64,000 nt of DNA, taken from positions 1,184,483 to 1,248,482 of the forward strand of contig NC_037273.1 of assembly GCF_000002425.4 (NCBI RefSeq). The letters are read 5' to 3'. Source of the stretch: Physcomitrium patens (lineage: Eukaryota; Streptophyta; Bryopsida; Funariales; Funariaceae). Positions 10,911 through 23,128 of this stretch are shown in pieces (position 1 is the stretch's first letter; each line of letters opens with the position of its first letter). The notes under the pieces are model-generated. The model was not told where the DNA came from. It ran no database searches and was given only the letters and a program-made list of their open reading frames with translations. The translations under genes were made by a program, and so were the position numbers.

Positions 10911-12699
10911 AACGGAGAGAAGAATTAGTATGATTGAGAAGTTTAATGGAACAAGATCAAAATTTCCAAGTTCTTTGGAACAAATCAAGCTCTATCTAAG
11001 ATTGCATTTCTTCTAATATTTTGATGGAATTACTCAAGTTAGATTCATAGGCACACTTTTATTAAGAAGTACTCTTTCTTGATTTGTACATTTAATAGAA
11101 AAGGATTTGCGACTCTTTTATGATTTGAATTCATTCTTAAAAGTATTGACAAATATATTTTAAAAAAGTGATTGAAAAAGAATAGCAGAGACCAAGCTCT
11201 TATCTTTACGATAAGTATCACGGTTAACAACTATATATGCTGTTGAATTCCAAAGCCATGCTTGTGACGTGGATTAGAATGACAAAGCTCTTATCAATCA
11301 ACATTGATATGGATTGAAGAATAATATCAAACATTTGTCACTGACAATGCCAAAGGTAGAATCTTTAAAAAAATTAATTGCTCAAGCTATTGCATGTGAC
11401 AATCAATTATTTGAAAGATATCAAGAACAAAGACTTAGCTCAAGAAAAAAAAATCAAATAATAACAGTAGCTCCTAGGTTTTCGAAAATTCATTCATTGA
11501 GGCCAAAACCAATGCAAATTAATATAGTACACTTTAAATCCCTCACAAAGTAGAAAAATATTTGACAATGAGAAAAGGATTTTTGCTTATATTATGGAGA
11601 AGCTCAATATACTACTCAATATTGTCCAAAGAAACAATGCAACCACAAAATGAGAATCATGGTTACCAAAAAAGACAATATATCAAAAAACAAGTTTTTC
11701 CAACTACAATAGAGATTGTTCAACTGGAATCTTGTATAACTCCTACTAAAGGTCCTATTCTCTCATAAGATCTCTCACCTTATTTTGTAATAGAAATTTA
11801 TTTAGGACCGAAAAATCACAAATTCTTAGCTTTATTAGATTCAAGAGCATCAGCCTATTTTATAAACAAAGATTTTATCAAAAAATAAGAAATATCATTA
11901 GTTAAAAGAACTAATCTTATACATGTAGAAAGTGATAGATGATTGTTTGCTATTTTTTGGAGATGTTACATATAACACTCTTTCATTAGATGTACCAATT
12001 AAAGATCATAATAGCATAGTAATATTTCATGTAATAAGAGCTTTGTTTAATTTGATTATTTTAGGATTATCTTGGTTAGAATAATATAATCCTCAAATAG
12101 ATTAGACTTTTTGTAACCTTAATTTTTTTGATAGTTTAATCCAAAATCCCATTAGTCAAATAAAAATACATAAGTTTAATAGAACCAAATCTTTATTAAT
12201 AGGTGCCAGAGCTTTTACACATGTTTCAAAAAAAAGGAATTTCTTTTGTTTTATATACCATGCCTATTTTTGATAGTGAGAAGACATGAAGTAATATCCC
12301 TAGCCAATATCAACATTTCTAAGATATTTCTTTAAAAAATAATGTAGATATTCTTCCAGAGCATTGTCCTTATGATTGTTCCATCAATCAAAACCAAGTT
12401 AAAGAATAGCAAATCTTTGCTATAAAAGAGACAAGATCAAAGAAAGATAATACTCTACCTTCTATCCCTCTTTGTAGCTTCTATGTATTTGTGATACTAA
12501 AGAAACGGAAAACCAATAGCCAATAGATTCAACTCAAGAGCTTTTATTTGCGGACTTATCAAACAAGACATTGCAATTGTCACAATCTTCTAGACGACAA
12601 AATTGAAATGAAGATCTTCAAGAATGATATATCCTTCCTCAAATAGATGGTGAGATATAACGTATTTGGTATCACAACCTTGAAAGAGACTCTTGATGT

Positions 12700-12927
12700 T
12701 TGGTGATTTTATTAGAGGTAGGAACAACTCTTGACAGTGTTCCAAATGTTGTATTTGAAGGAAGTTACAAAGGCCTCAGTAACAACCAAATAAGAGGGTG
12801 GTCTTCTCATCATAGTATAGGATACTATGGATGGTTGAAAAGACCTATCAACCATCTTCAAAGAGAACAAAGATCAGAGTATGGAGCAAATATAATTCAC
12901 CGCATCTTGGATTTTTTCAACATATGA
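12700..12927 (+). pseudogene. Second copy of the family A accessory ORF
   Basis: An open stretch aligned with the accessory ORF at 1451-1798: GYYGWLKRPINHLQREQ corresponds to GHYRWLQGPLNHLPREQ. It lies in the same place relative to the 3' LTR (12,968). It is the best preserved of the older copies and is useful for judging which residues are kept. Confidence 0.55.
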
Positions 12928-13509
12928 AGATCGCTTTTCATAGAACTTGTTCCTACAATGCGAGTAATGTCACGGATATACATATGTATTCTAATAAATA
13001 CTTATATGATTGAGAGAAGTAGGTAAAAGTAGATAAAAATGGATTAATTTCATAATATCTTCTAAAGAAGCTTCTTAAAAGCTTTATAGATGTTGCTTTG
13101 ATTTAATATGTATTTTGTAGTTGATTGATAGGCTAAAAACTTGGTCAATAAGTTAACCACATGTTAATAGCTTGCGGAGCAAACTAATTATGTGGCGCAC
13201 ATATAAAAAACCTGCCTTACAAGTTAAGATACGTGTCTTGCAAAGTTAACATGTTTTGGAGGTCTTACAGGACATCGCTATGTAGCTCCTAGTTAAGAGT
13301 ATATATGGAGGTAAGAGTGAAGCCTTCATCACTCTTGTCAACATCTTTCTAGTCCTTAGTCTTGTTTCAAGACTTTCTAATGTCCTTGTTTTTGACAATT
13401 GTCATTCTAGTTCAATAATATATCATCTTTGAGTGGCTTTTTAGTTCTTTTCAATGTCGCAAGAGTGTATTGAGGATTTCTTTCTTTGAGATTCATGTCC
13501 TTGATACCT

Positions 13510-14165
13510 AACTATTCTTATCTAGATAATTAAATATGTCTATGAACCTTTGCTTTGTTTCTTATTCTTCTATACTTATAAAGAATAATTTTGGTTATCC
13601 TAATAAATTGGTTATACAAGCCTAATTTTATATATTATTTTAATATATGTATTTGATTTATTTATTTTTTAAAAAAATAGCTAATAGAAATAATCTAATT
13701 TATACTTTTTGAAGTCACAAATTTATCATGTATCTTGTATTTTAATGGATGAAACCTTCTTTGATATTGATTTTTTATTTTTATTTTAATTTTTAATTTT
13801 TAATTTTGTTTTAAAGTATCTTGTCATGAATGTAATGATGTCTCAACTAATAAAATGGATTGCCAATTGTTAAAGGTATTTCCCTCTCTAATTTTGCAAA
13901 TAAGTAAAATATTTCTATTTATAGGAGTATTTAATTTTATACTATTGGTTGCCACATTATTATTAAAAAGATTTATGGAAAAGCAATAGAAAATTATATT
14001 TGCAAGAATTTAATAAAATTTTATATTACGTCAAGAATACAAATTCAACAAATCTAATACTACGACATCAACATCAATTCTTTCAACAATTGTTGATGAA
14101 TAATATGATTAAACCATTAAACTTTGGACATGGAAATTTAAATATTATTTGATCTACTTTAATTG
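13510..14165. other. AT-rich spacer
   Basis: Very AT-rich DNA with a T/A low-complexity patch at about 13,770-13,810. I see no gene or recognisable element. Confidence 0.6.
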
Positions 14166-14299
14166 CTACAATTATTATGGAGGAAAAACGTATATATTTT
14201 AGGAGCAATTTCAACATTGTTATGATGTTTGATTCATGTTGTTCTTATTGTTGCTTGCAAGTTTGGTCAAACAAGTATATTTTTTTACGTTGTTCTTGG

Positions 14300-14590
14300 A
14301 TTTGTTTTAGAACCAAGATGATGAAAATGAGGGGGGTGGAAGATGTTTGTAATGTGAGGTGGATGTGTGGAAGAGTGAAGGGATATTATTGGAGATATGA
14401 TTGGAGCTTGGGTGAGAAGACGAAGGAATGGGGTGAGGCGAGAGAAAGTGGTGTGGTGGAAAAGCGGGGTGACGAGAACTTGATGCGTGCGCGCCGTGGA
14501 GGTGGGTGGGCGAGGAGAAAGAAGGAGATGGAGAAGGAAAAAGGAGAAGGAAAAAGGAGATGGAAAAGAAGGGCGTGGATGAACAAAAGC
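14300..14590. repeat. Purine-rich stretch downstream of the tRNA pair
   Basis: The plus strand is dominated by G and A (GGAGA, GAAGG and GAGGTG motifs) for about 290 bases. The long open frames here reflect that composition and match no known protein. Confidence 0.5.
14585..14588 (-). terminator. RNA polymerase III termination signal after tRNA-Gly
   Basis: On the minus strand TTTT lies four bases after the tRNA-Gly 3' end, the minimal signal for pol III termination. Confidence 0.6.
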
Positions 14591-14592
14591 AG

Positions 14593-14663
14593 TGCACCGG
14601 CCGGGAATCGAACCCGGGTCTGTACCGTGGCAGGGTACTATTCTACCACTAGACCACCGGTGC
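14593..14663 (-). tRNA. tRNA-Gly (anticodon GCC)
   Basis: A 71-base cloverleaf on the minus strand. The acceptor arms GCACCGG and CCGGTGC pair fully, and the D arm contains TAGTGGTAGAA. The anticodon stem GTACC/GGTAC encloses CTGCCAC with anticodon GCC, and the T arm CCGGG-TTCGATT-CCCGG is perfect. There is no intron and no encoded CCA, as expected for a nuclear gene. It lies 26 bases after tRNA-Asp on the same strand. Confidence 0.96.
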
Positions 14664-14689
14664 TAGCCTGTTAGCTGCGGTCGCCGCCG

Positions 14690-14761
14690 CGCCGCTGCCG
14701 GGGATCGAACCCGGGTCACCCGCGTGACAGGCGGGAATACTTACCACTATACTACAACGAC
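14690..14761 (-). tRNA. tRNA-Asp (anticodon GTC)
   Basis: A 72-base cloverleaf on the minus strand beginning GTCGTTGTAGTATAGTGG. The anticodon stem CCCGC/GCGGG encloses the loop CTGTCAC with anticodon GTC. The T arm is CCGGG-TTCGATC-CCCGG. The sequence is very close to plant nuclear tRNA-Asp; the acceptor stem uses G-T pairs. There is no intron and no encoded CCA. The trailer has no T run before tRNA-Gly begins. Confidence 0.96.
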
Positions 14762-14843
14762 TGCCGATCAGCGGACGACTCACGGCCCCTCCTGGGACCC
14801 GGATGAGCGAAGCCGTTTTCACACCACACATACCACAATGCGG

Positions 14844-14873
14844 TCTTCTTCTTCTTCTTCTTCTTCTTCTTCC
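14844..14873. repeat. (CTT)n microsatellite
   Basis: About ten uninterrupted TTC/CTT units. Confidence 0.95.
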
Positions 14874-14999
14874 CGCACCGACCCCACCCCCAGGTAGTAA
14901 GTAAGTATCCTCCTCGACTGCCGTGCAGCTACCTCACCACCACGCCGCACCACGCGGCCTCTCCTCACCTCACCTTACCTCCAGGCCACGGCCCCTTTC

Positions 15000-15050
15000 T
15001 TCGTTCATTCGTTCCCTCGTTCGTTCCTTCGTTCCTTCGTTCCTTCGTTT
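15000..15050. repeat. TTCGTTCC-type 8-base tandem repeat
   Basis: Short tandem units of TTCGTTCC/TTCGTTCA over about 50 bases in the CT-rich flank of the tRNA island. Confidence 0.8.
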
Positions 15051-15129
15051 GTGCGGGCCATCTCCCACTCCATGCCGGGCTCCTCCACCATCTTCGTTTC
15101 ATGCATCCTACTCCTCACCCCCCTTTTAT

Positions 15130-16719
15130 CTACCAAATTTTATTATGCAATTTACTTATTTTTTTTAAATTTTTTTTATTGATATTTTTCAACATCAAGG
15201 ATTGTTTTTGAATTCTTTAAACCCTTACCACTACTAATAAAATACATTTTTTTTTAAATTATTATTTTCGGTTTTTTATTTTCATGACATGGTATTCATC
15301 ATTTTTTTTTAATATTGGATTAAATAATATAGAAGAATAATTCTATATTATAGGTGTAGTCTTTTTTCTTTATTATAGAACTAAATTATAAAATTTTATA
15401 ATGTACATGTTACAAATTTATCCAAAACAATATTTAAGTAATTACAATTGCTTTAAGAAGGTCAACTTGAATTTTACAATATCAAAGTTTAGAAACAAAA
15501 ATTACAATGGCGTCTTGTGACTTCTACAAATATATGTAATAATACAACCATTATTTGGTGTATGATCTATTTTATTTGCAATATATTTTCTATCAATTAA
15601 ACTAAAAACTTTAAGATGTGTAATTTTAAATACAAAAATAATGCTTTTATTTTTCATAAAATAATTTTTATTACATTTTTTGTACCTATGCATAGAATAA
15701 ATACATTTGATATACATGGATTGCAAAATGGTATTAAACTATAAATTTTTGTATCATAAGTTTTACAAAATTTGAGAAGTTTTATAAATTCTATTTTTAA
15801 ATAATTTTCTAAAATTTTAGTTGACATGCTTTTAAAAGTAAAATTTCTATTTTAATTTATAAAACTTTAGAATACAATTAGCATTCATATTTTATATTTT
15901 TATACATAGGATTCTTTTTTTTTTCTTTATTTTGGAACCCTTTGTAAGTATGATTATGATATTAATTTAAATATTCTAGTTATTTTTTGATTGATGGTGT
16001 TTTCATTTATTATCTACAACACAAAACAAAACTAAACATTGTATTAAAGGATTTAGCTTGTATTAGAAGAATCTTCTATATATTGCACTAAACTGTTATT
16101 AAATTGAGATGGATTCAAAAAACCAAAAAAAGAATTCTAGTTCAACATTAAATTTTAGAGAATCAATTTCTCTAATACTAAATAAGATTGTAGAATTGGA
16201 CTTTTGTACAACATCATTGTATAAAGGCCGTATATTTTTTTTCTATCTGTTTGGTTTTATTTTTAATAGTTTATTATGTTGGTTCTGAAACTCCTGTTGT
16301 TTTTACTTTATTTTTTAAATTTAGGTTTCTTTTTATGTTAATTTTTTATTTCTAACATTTTTTAATGTCAGAATATAATTTTGTAATAAAAAGGTGACTT
16401 TTTATATGTAGAAGTTTGAAGCAGATAATCTTGATTTTTGAGGATTGTTATTTATTAGTTTTCGATTTTTCAAGTAATTATAAATGGTCATGACAGTGTA
16501 GTTGTATCAAATAAAGTTTTAGAATTTTTATTTTATTTTAAGATAATTTCGGTTCAAATAGTATATTTTCAAATAGATTTAAAATTTTGTACTCTTATTT
16601 GAACAGGTTCGAATGATTTATATGAAAGATAAGAAATACCATGACTTGATTAGATACATAGTTTAGATTGTTTTTCTATTCTTGAGTTAAATCTAATTTG
16701 GAAGAATTTCGTAAATTTG

Positions 16720-16757
<38 letters not shown>

Positions 16758-16773
16758 TTAGATTATAAAATTA

Positions 16774-16816
<43 letters not shown>

Positions 16817-17893
16817 GTATATAAATCATTCTCAAAATATTTTTGTAAAATTTCTAAATTTTTATTATAGTATAATATTGTTTTTGAATAAATGATTGAC
16901 ATGAAAATGATTTATTATTATTAAGTTATTTCTATAAATAATAGTTTTTTTCAGCATTTATGTGTTACTTTTGCATCTCAATTTAGTCTTTTTTGATCTT
17001 GTAACCAAGTTTTATAAGTAGCATAATACTAAAAAAGATCAAATATTAAATACTATACGATAATAAAAATCTTATTGTGAATTTTTAAAATAATATTTAA
17101 AAAACTAGATATTAGATATATTTATTAAAGGCTCTAAGCAACCATCTATTATTTTTTAAAATATTAATTAAAAAACTAGATATTAGATATATTTATTTAA
17201 CAAAGTGTCTTTTTTGCTCGATTTAGGATCATCAATTTATTTTTGTAGACGAAGTTTTTATTCATTGATATAAAATATCTTTAATAAAGAAAATTAAATC
17301 TATACATGTAGAAGTCATAGGTGATCATTTTTTGTTTTTGGAAGATATTATTTATAAAATACTTCCTCTAGATGTAACAAAAAAATTTCATTATAGGTTA
17401 AGGTATTCGATATATATGAGTTAGCCTCTAATCTAAACATTTTAGGTTTATTGTGGCTAGAATAATATAACCTGAATATTATGGATTTTTTGTAGTATTA
17501 ACTTTTTCTAAATCATAACAAAAAGTATTCTTAACCAAATAGATAGTCATAAGTCTAGTACAACCAAAGCATTTAATTATGATGTCTTGTGAATGCAAAC
17601 AATAAATTATGTATATTCCAGTTTATTATAAATGAATAACAAATTAGCCAGAACATTATTTATGCACATTAAATTTTTGAAAATTATATGGTTAATAGAA
17701 CTTTCCAAATGGCAACAGATGTACACAAGTTTAATATTTTGGTGTGAATTTAATATTAGTCTCCATATTGTAATTTCAACTAAGTTTTTTAAAAAAACAT
17801 TTAGAACTATAATCCACCCCGTTAATATAATTAATTTAAAGTATACCATTTTTTTATTTTCTGAATAGTGTGAAGTAATTTATTTAAAAAAGC

Positions 17894-17954
<61 letters not shown>

Positions 17955-18480
17955 TGTTTCTACTCAAAAAGATATTTATTTCTGTACCAAGAACAGACAA
18001 CAGCATAATCTGATGTCCTACAAAAATGGTTTTAAGCAATGAAATCAACCAATTTAATATCTGATAGAAATTGATTATTGATCAATTGTTTTTTTACCAC
18101 GTCTGCTTATAGTTATATATATAAATATAAATACATATATATTATAAAACACATAACCACTATCGGTTGTAGATGATAAATTGTACAGTACCTATGAATC
18201 AGGAAATAAACAAAAAGACTTAAATAGGCATCAACTACTAGAAATAAGCAAAAGAATAATGCATTCCCCAAGGATGAACAAACACACATCATGAAATCAA
18301 TGCATGGAAGTACAATTGCCAACACCAAGGTGAATATAACAACCAAGTGATTAAGAAGATTCACCTCTAAACATGGGACTATTATGAAGGAAGGCATCCA
18401 ATGGAGCCCACACAACAAACTTAAAGTATCGCTTAGAAGAGAGGAAAAATACCCAACCAACAAATTTATATGTATATAAA
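15130..18480. other. AT-rich repeat DNA without a recognisable gene
   Basis: About 3.3 kb of very AT-rich sequence. (TA)n tracts lie at 16,726-16,755, 16,779-16,813 and 17,896-17,945. Apart from the old gypsy remnant near 17.2-17.6 kb I see nothing identifiable. The 130-residue minus-strand frame at 18,113-18,505 is hydrophobic, matches nothing known and probably reflects composition. Confidence 0.6.
17200..17585 (+). mobile_element. Very old gypsy family A remnant (protease region)
   Basis: The sequence follows the protease-to-reverse-transcriptase segment at 11,820-12,210. Shared blocks include CTATACATGTAGAAG, TTAGATGTA, ATTTTAGG and GGCTAGAATAATATAA. It is an isolated, heavily decayed fragment with no LTR recognised beside it. 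Confidence 0.5.
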
Positions 18481-18489
18481 TGTGTTCGC

Positions 18490-20700
18490 CAACCCACAAC
18501 CACATGTCCGCCTCTCATTGCACGCATTATTTGCAAAATCCTCATGGTCCGAGAGCGTGCTCGCTTGGACGTAACCCTAAACCCATCCATCCTGGACAGT
18601 GCACTCAACGAATGGGCGAGGGCCAAGTTTCATCCATCCGCGGGGTCGCGTCGGAGGGGGAAGAGCAGCAGCATGCTGAGCCGTGGCGTAGGAATGTGTC
18701 TAGATTGGGGGAGCGTGAGCCTGGCCTTGCGAGTGAAGCGACGCCACTCACGACGACGGAGATCGGGATTGTCCAAGGGGAAGCAAAGCACAGCCTAAGC
18801 ACGGCGGCCGCAAGAAATCCATGATGCGAGGAGTCTGCAGCACGTTGCTTTACGATGAGTAGTGGTAGTATCACGGGAAGGAACTCATGGTTGCTGGGAC
18901 TCCATGAGCTTTTCAGGAACCATCATTGTAGTTGGTGGCAGGGTGATCGGTGCCGGCTGCCATTGATAAGCCCGGCAGGGCACGTCACTCGCCGTCATCA
19001 CACTCATCCGCTCCCTGTTCCGGCTCCAGTCTCGGTTGGACTGTAATAGGTCTGCATCGAATATGCTGTTTATACATAATCGACACGTGCAGGATCTAAC
19101 CCCACAGACGCGGAGCGTGGGTTGAGCGGGGCAATAGAGCAAACGAAAAAAAGGACTGTTTAATCTCGGCTGGAGTGTTAGTACCGATTCCGAAGAGGAG
19201 CACATGTGGTGAATAGCGCCGGATTCCCCGGACTGCGCGTTCAGACGACAGTTCTACAGCGGAACTCGACGTCCGAGTGTCGTGCCTTGGCTGGGGTGGT
19301 CGCCTGTTCCTGCGGGGCCTGCACATGGATCTTCAATGCAAGCAAAGGGTGGTGTTGTCCTCATCACCGAGAAGGTCGAAAGACGCTGCAAGATTCTGCC
19401 CCTCCTGGACTTGCGAGTTGAATGTGCCGGTGCCCTCCTAGCTGACGATCATCCGGAGAAGGATGCTGTTGTTGGTTTTCTATTCTGACAGTTGTACTTA
19501 TAGTAGTGGCGCAGATGATGGTGGACTGGATAATTGTGGCTTCTCGATGAGAGCGGAGCTGTTGGTTCCCTCCCAACTTGCGTTTTTGGCGTACATGGTT
19601 GCTCTGCAACTTGGTGAGACCTTGATTTCGTAATCACAGCTGGGTAGTTTTGTGGTTGTGTGTTCGACCTCTGGCAGGATCGAGGTGCAGTGTATCCAGG
19701 GTCCGATCTGGGGGACGCCTCATGGGGCACCTTCTTTGCGCCTCCGACCTTTTTCATTTCGTGTTCATTTTTATTCGTTTTTATTGTTTTTTATTCTCTT
19801 ATTTATTTTTATTGTTTTTTCGAAGGGTGTTTGATAGGCGTGTCTACTTCCATGGTGCGCTGCTGATGTCACAGACACATCTCGTGTAGCACTTTTGGAG
19901 CTTTCGGAAGCTTCATAGCCCTTCTTAGACCTCCTCATGTGGTTTCTGTATACATCTCTGTTTTTCTATCATTATCAATCTGCGTCGTTCATAGAAGCCT
20001 CCCCCTTCCTTTCTGTATCTTCTGCTACTTCACATCAATCTAACGTACATTATTCTATTGTTCTTTTATTCTCTGATAAATAAGTTTTGATCATCTGTGA
20101 CGTCTTTCGTATTTGGAGCAGACTGGTCAGTGCCAAATATTGACCTTGAACTTACGACAATCCCTGGATATGTGTTGAAAGTCCGCGCAGTGGGTTTCCT
20201 GGAGTGTCGATTAGTGTCGGGTAACTTAGTCAAGTCAAGATGCCTCATCCACTTTCATTCAAATCGATTATGTGGTTCTTCCCAGTGCATATGAACTCCA
20301 CTGTCGAATTCTAGAATTTAGCCTGTTCGAGAACAGGCATATCCTGCGTAGCCCTATTTCGATTCTGCAGAATACCTTCTTTTGCGGTTCTCAGCTTAAA
20401 TATTCTTGAATGCGTTTTATAACAGAGGTGTTGTAATCAATTCACAATAGAACAGTTTCCTCTAGTAAGCCCTGTCACTGACTGCCATTCATCATCTCCC
20501 CCAAAACGCCCTCACTGTCTCTCCTCCCCTGACAGTACTCCTCGTATTTGAATTTCTTTTTGAACTCGCCGTGTACAGGTTCTTCGGAGTGCATCTCAAT
20601 TGTACCTTTCCATTATGACAACATCGATTTAGCTCCGGTTGCAGTTGATTGGTATTCTTGCTTCAAAGTGACAACTTGAGTGAGCCTATGAGTTCTACGG
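18490..20700. other. GC-richer region upstream of the PLAC8-family gene
   Basis: Base composition changes sharply near 18.48 kb to CpG-containing sequence. Several open frames overlap on both strands, but none has a recognisable domain, and most look like composition effects. A telo-box-like AACCCTAAACCC lies at 18,573-18,584. The stretch most likely holds the promoter and any 5' untranslated exons of the downstream gene. A non-coding RNA or a fast-evolving gene cannot be excluded. Confidence 0.4.
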
Positions 20701-20751
20701 GTGGCTTTGTTAGCACAAATCCATTTTAGGGGATTATTGGAACGCACCTCC

Positions 20752-23128
20752 ATGGCCACAACGAGTGAGGCCAGAATGGCTGTACCGCCTCCTGAAGCGG
20801 ATCAGTGTGAAGCCAATACTGATCTTCAAGAAGTAACCATCGATTCTTCAATAGAGCGCCAGCAGGAAGGCCAGGAACCTTCACAGGAAGGATTGTCACG
20901 TCCTCCCGGAGCTTTCGACTACGTGGAGCTGCCCGTAGGAGTTGCAGTGAACACACCATGCAGTAGTGAGGTCGGTCTACAAAGGTTGTGGGAAGGGGGC
21001 TTATTTGATGTGAATGAGTATACAGATGTCACGCTTCATACGGCCTGGTAAGGTTACCTTCTCTTTGGTTTGCCGTTATCACGAGCTCTTTTCTGCTTCG
21101 GAGTGAGGTCTCACAGTTTCAAACTGGTCAAGTGTGTGGGTTCCGTTTTGGTGGAGGTATATCATCGTAGGGGTTTCATTGATAAAGTAGTGATCAGATG
21201 TGTCTAGGAAGTCAAGAATCTGGACTAGGAGGTGAATTTCAACAGGTGAAGTTTTCTCTGATATATATACACATACACACACATATATCCATGATTATGT
21301 GTATTAGGGTAAATATTGGATACACAATTAGTTTCGTATTTTGTTAGTGTCTGTGTCCCTCTCAAATTATCGAGTCGGTTAGACGGCAGTTTCGGAGAGT
21401 TGCACATTCTATATCTCTTGTCACCTTTGATCATATCGCATTTGTGTGATTCAGCTCTCTTCTGTTTCTCTGGTTTGAATTTAGACGAACCTACATAGCA
21501 TGCAACTGGTTGTCGTTTATGTAACGTTCTGTAAGAGTTATACACAATCCTAATACTTTCTATCGTATTATTATGTAGCTGTCCATGGCACACATTTGGG
21601 ATGAACATGGAGCGGTCGGGCTTCGGTACAAGCTGGACTCAAGTAAACATCGCCTTTCTTCGTGGGATGGTCTTTTTTTAATGCATTTTCAGCTATTGTA
21701 TTAACTTTTGTATGCTATGGCGAATTTCTGTCGTTCTGAAGCATTGCAATCTTGGTTGTGTACTATTCACTGTCCTTGGTCTAAGGATTGAATGTCCATA
21801 GTTATGGATAATTTTCACATTTTGTAGGTAATTTGAGCTTTTGTGATCAAAGTGCTACAATATGGCCTCAAGGTGTAGAGTTTGACAATTAGCAACTTCT
21901 TTAACATAATCAGCAAATAGGCTTGCCTCACATCGGTGAATTGGAATGCTTCCCTGTGCAGGGGGGATTTTTCTTGCTGCTCGCAATAGGAGCGTTGTGG
22001 TTTTACATCATGTTTTTGTACACAGGTTCACCATGGTACATCTATGGCACTGTGGGTGTGACTTTGCTGATTGCAATTTATGCTGGTCACTATCGTGCCC
22101 GCATGCGGAGGAGATTCAACATTATTGTAAGTTCTAAAACTTACTCCAGTGTATACGCTTCCGTCCGAGGCTGCAACTTGCATATGCGTCAATTTTTCCT
22201 TGGGATGTAGGGTGTGATTAAGCAGACGTATTATTTTCTGCGGTGTTCGATCTTTTCTTTCATGTTTTTTTCTCTATTTATCTTCATGAAGATGTTCGGT
22301 ACACGTATATCCTCCTTCCTCGATGTATTTGTTAGTGTTTCGAGGAGTTCACGGTGGAAGTATTGCTTCATATATCGCGCAGTTCATGCCGTTGTTGGGT
22401 GCTTGGTTTTTTTGCTCCATTACCCATATTAATATCAAGGAGCAGCGTGGTTGCGGAATTCGAAACATGGACTATGATGGATCGATGGACTATCTGTGGT
22501 TCACACAGCTGCTTTGATAATGTGTAGGGAAGTGAAGGTGACAACACTGTCAGTACTATCGACGATCATCTGTACCACCTTATGTGCGGCTGCTGTTCAC
22601 TATGTCAGGTAGGTCATCCTGTTGCCTCTTGGTCATGCTCATTTCACCTAAATTTGAGGGGCGTCTTTCGGAGGAATATTTGAAATCATCATCACCTGTT
22701 TAACGCTGTGTATTCATCAGCAGTATTACATGTTTTTTGTTCAATCAGTTCCATTTGAAGTTCGGCTGATGTGGGTTTTCCTCCGTAACTCCGTGCAAGT
22801 TTTTTGTTACTCAAGGATTCCCTGGACTTGTTCCTTCTCAGCCGATAGAACATTGATGATACAGGAAGCTAGAACTTTAAAACACAACAATGTCCATAAT
22901 GGAGTATGGCACGGGCGTGGAGACATTCTGGTTATTGGCAGCCAGGTCGTGTTCTCTCCCAACGGTACAGCAGATCTGGCATTGAATCCTTCTAGGAGGT
23001 ACCCGCCTTGGAGGAAGAAACCTGAAGTTGAAACGCCCACGGAACCGGTATCATTAGAGACTGGAACAGAGCATTCATGGACCGGAGAAGTATCTCAAAT
23101 ACAGCACCTTCCTCTGATACAACGTTGA
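20752..23128 (+). CDS. PLAC8-family (cell-number-regulator-like) membrane protein
   Basis: Five coding exons with GT-AG introns: 20,752-21,047, 21,579-21,642, 21,962-22,126, 22,528-22,608 and 22,865-23,128. Together they give 289 residues. The ATG at 20,752 has a good context (ctccATGGcc), and upstream in-frame sequence lacks an ATG. The N-terminus (1-80) is acidic and disordered-looking. LWEGGLFDVNEY leads to ACCPWHTFGMNMERSGFG (about 98-115), the usual PLAC8 Cys-Pro block. Two membrane segments follow (about 122-140 and 145-162), then a basic RARMRRRFN. Next come TIDDHLYHLMCGCCSLCQEART (second Cys block; D-D, H, C-x-C-C and Q conserved) and NNVHNGVWHGRGD, a signature of one plant PLAC8 subgroup. 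The C-terminal 60 residues are polar. Relatives affect organ size, metal handling or Ca2+ entry at membranes; the role here is unknown. Some family cysteines are replaced (FDV, DDH). Confidence 0.88.

Larger units (their letters stand above)
7070..13508 (+). mobile_element. Gypsy family A copy with internal deletion and two nested insertions, plus strand
   Basis: The 5' LTR is present in pieces (7070-7140 and 8333-8610) around an insertion. A leader and gag start follow, with MEEKIMDATLNRSENRF near 8850. Gag is interrupted by a minus-strand insertion (about 9110-10,910). Gag resumes with IEKFNGTRSKF near 10,935, then aspartic protease (FLALLDSRASAYF near 11,820-11,860). The reverse transcriptase, RNase H and integrase regions are absent: sequence passes from the start of reverse transcriptase (about 12,390) to the accessory-ORF region (12,440-12,930). 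The 3' LTR begins TGTCACGGATATA at 12,968 and ends near 13,508. It is a broken, deleted derivative that could not have encoded its own replication enzymes. Confidence 0.7.

Noticed and set aside
14177-14674. 165-residue plus-strand frame
   Set aside because: It is made of a purine-rich tract and runs through the antisense of tRNA-Gly, so it is an effect of composition.
16726-16813. Paired TA-rich tracts as a cruciform or MITE
   Set aside because: Pure (TA)n runs are self-complementary by nature and show no flanking inverted repeat or target duplication.
18113-18505. 130-residue hydrophobic minus-strand frame as a membrane protein gene
   Set aside because: It spans a composition border, includes microsatellite-derived TA codons at its end and has no recognisable family features.
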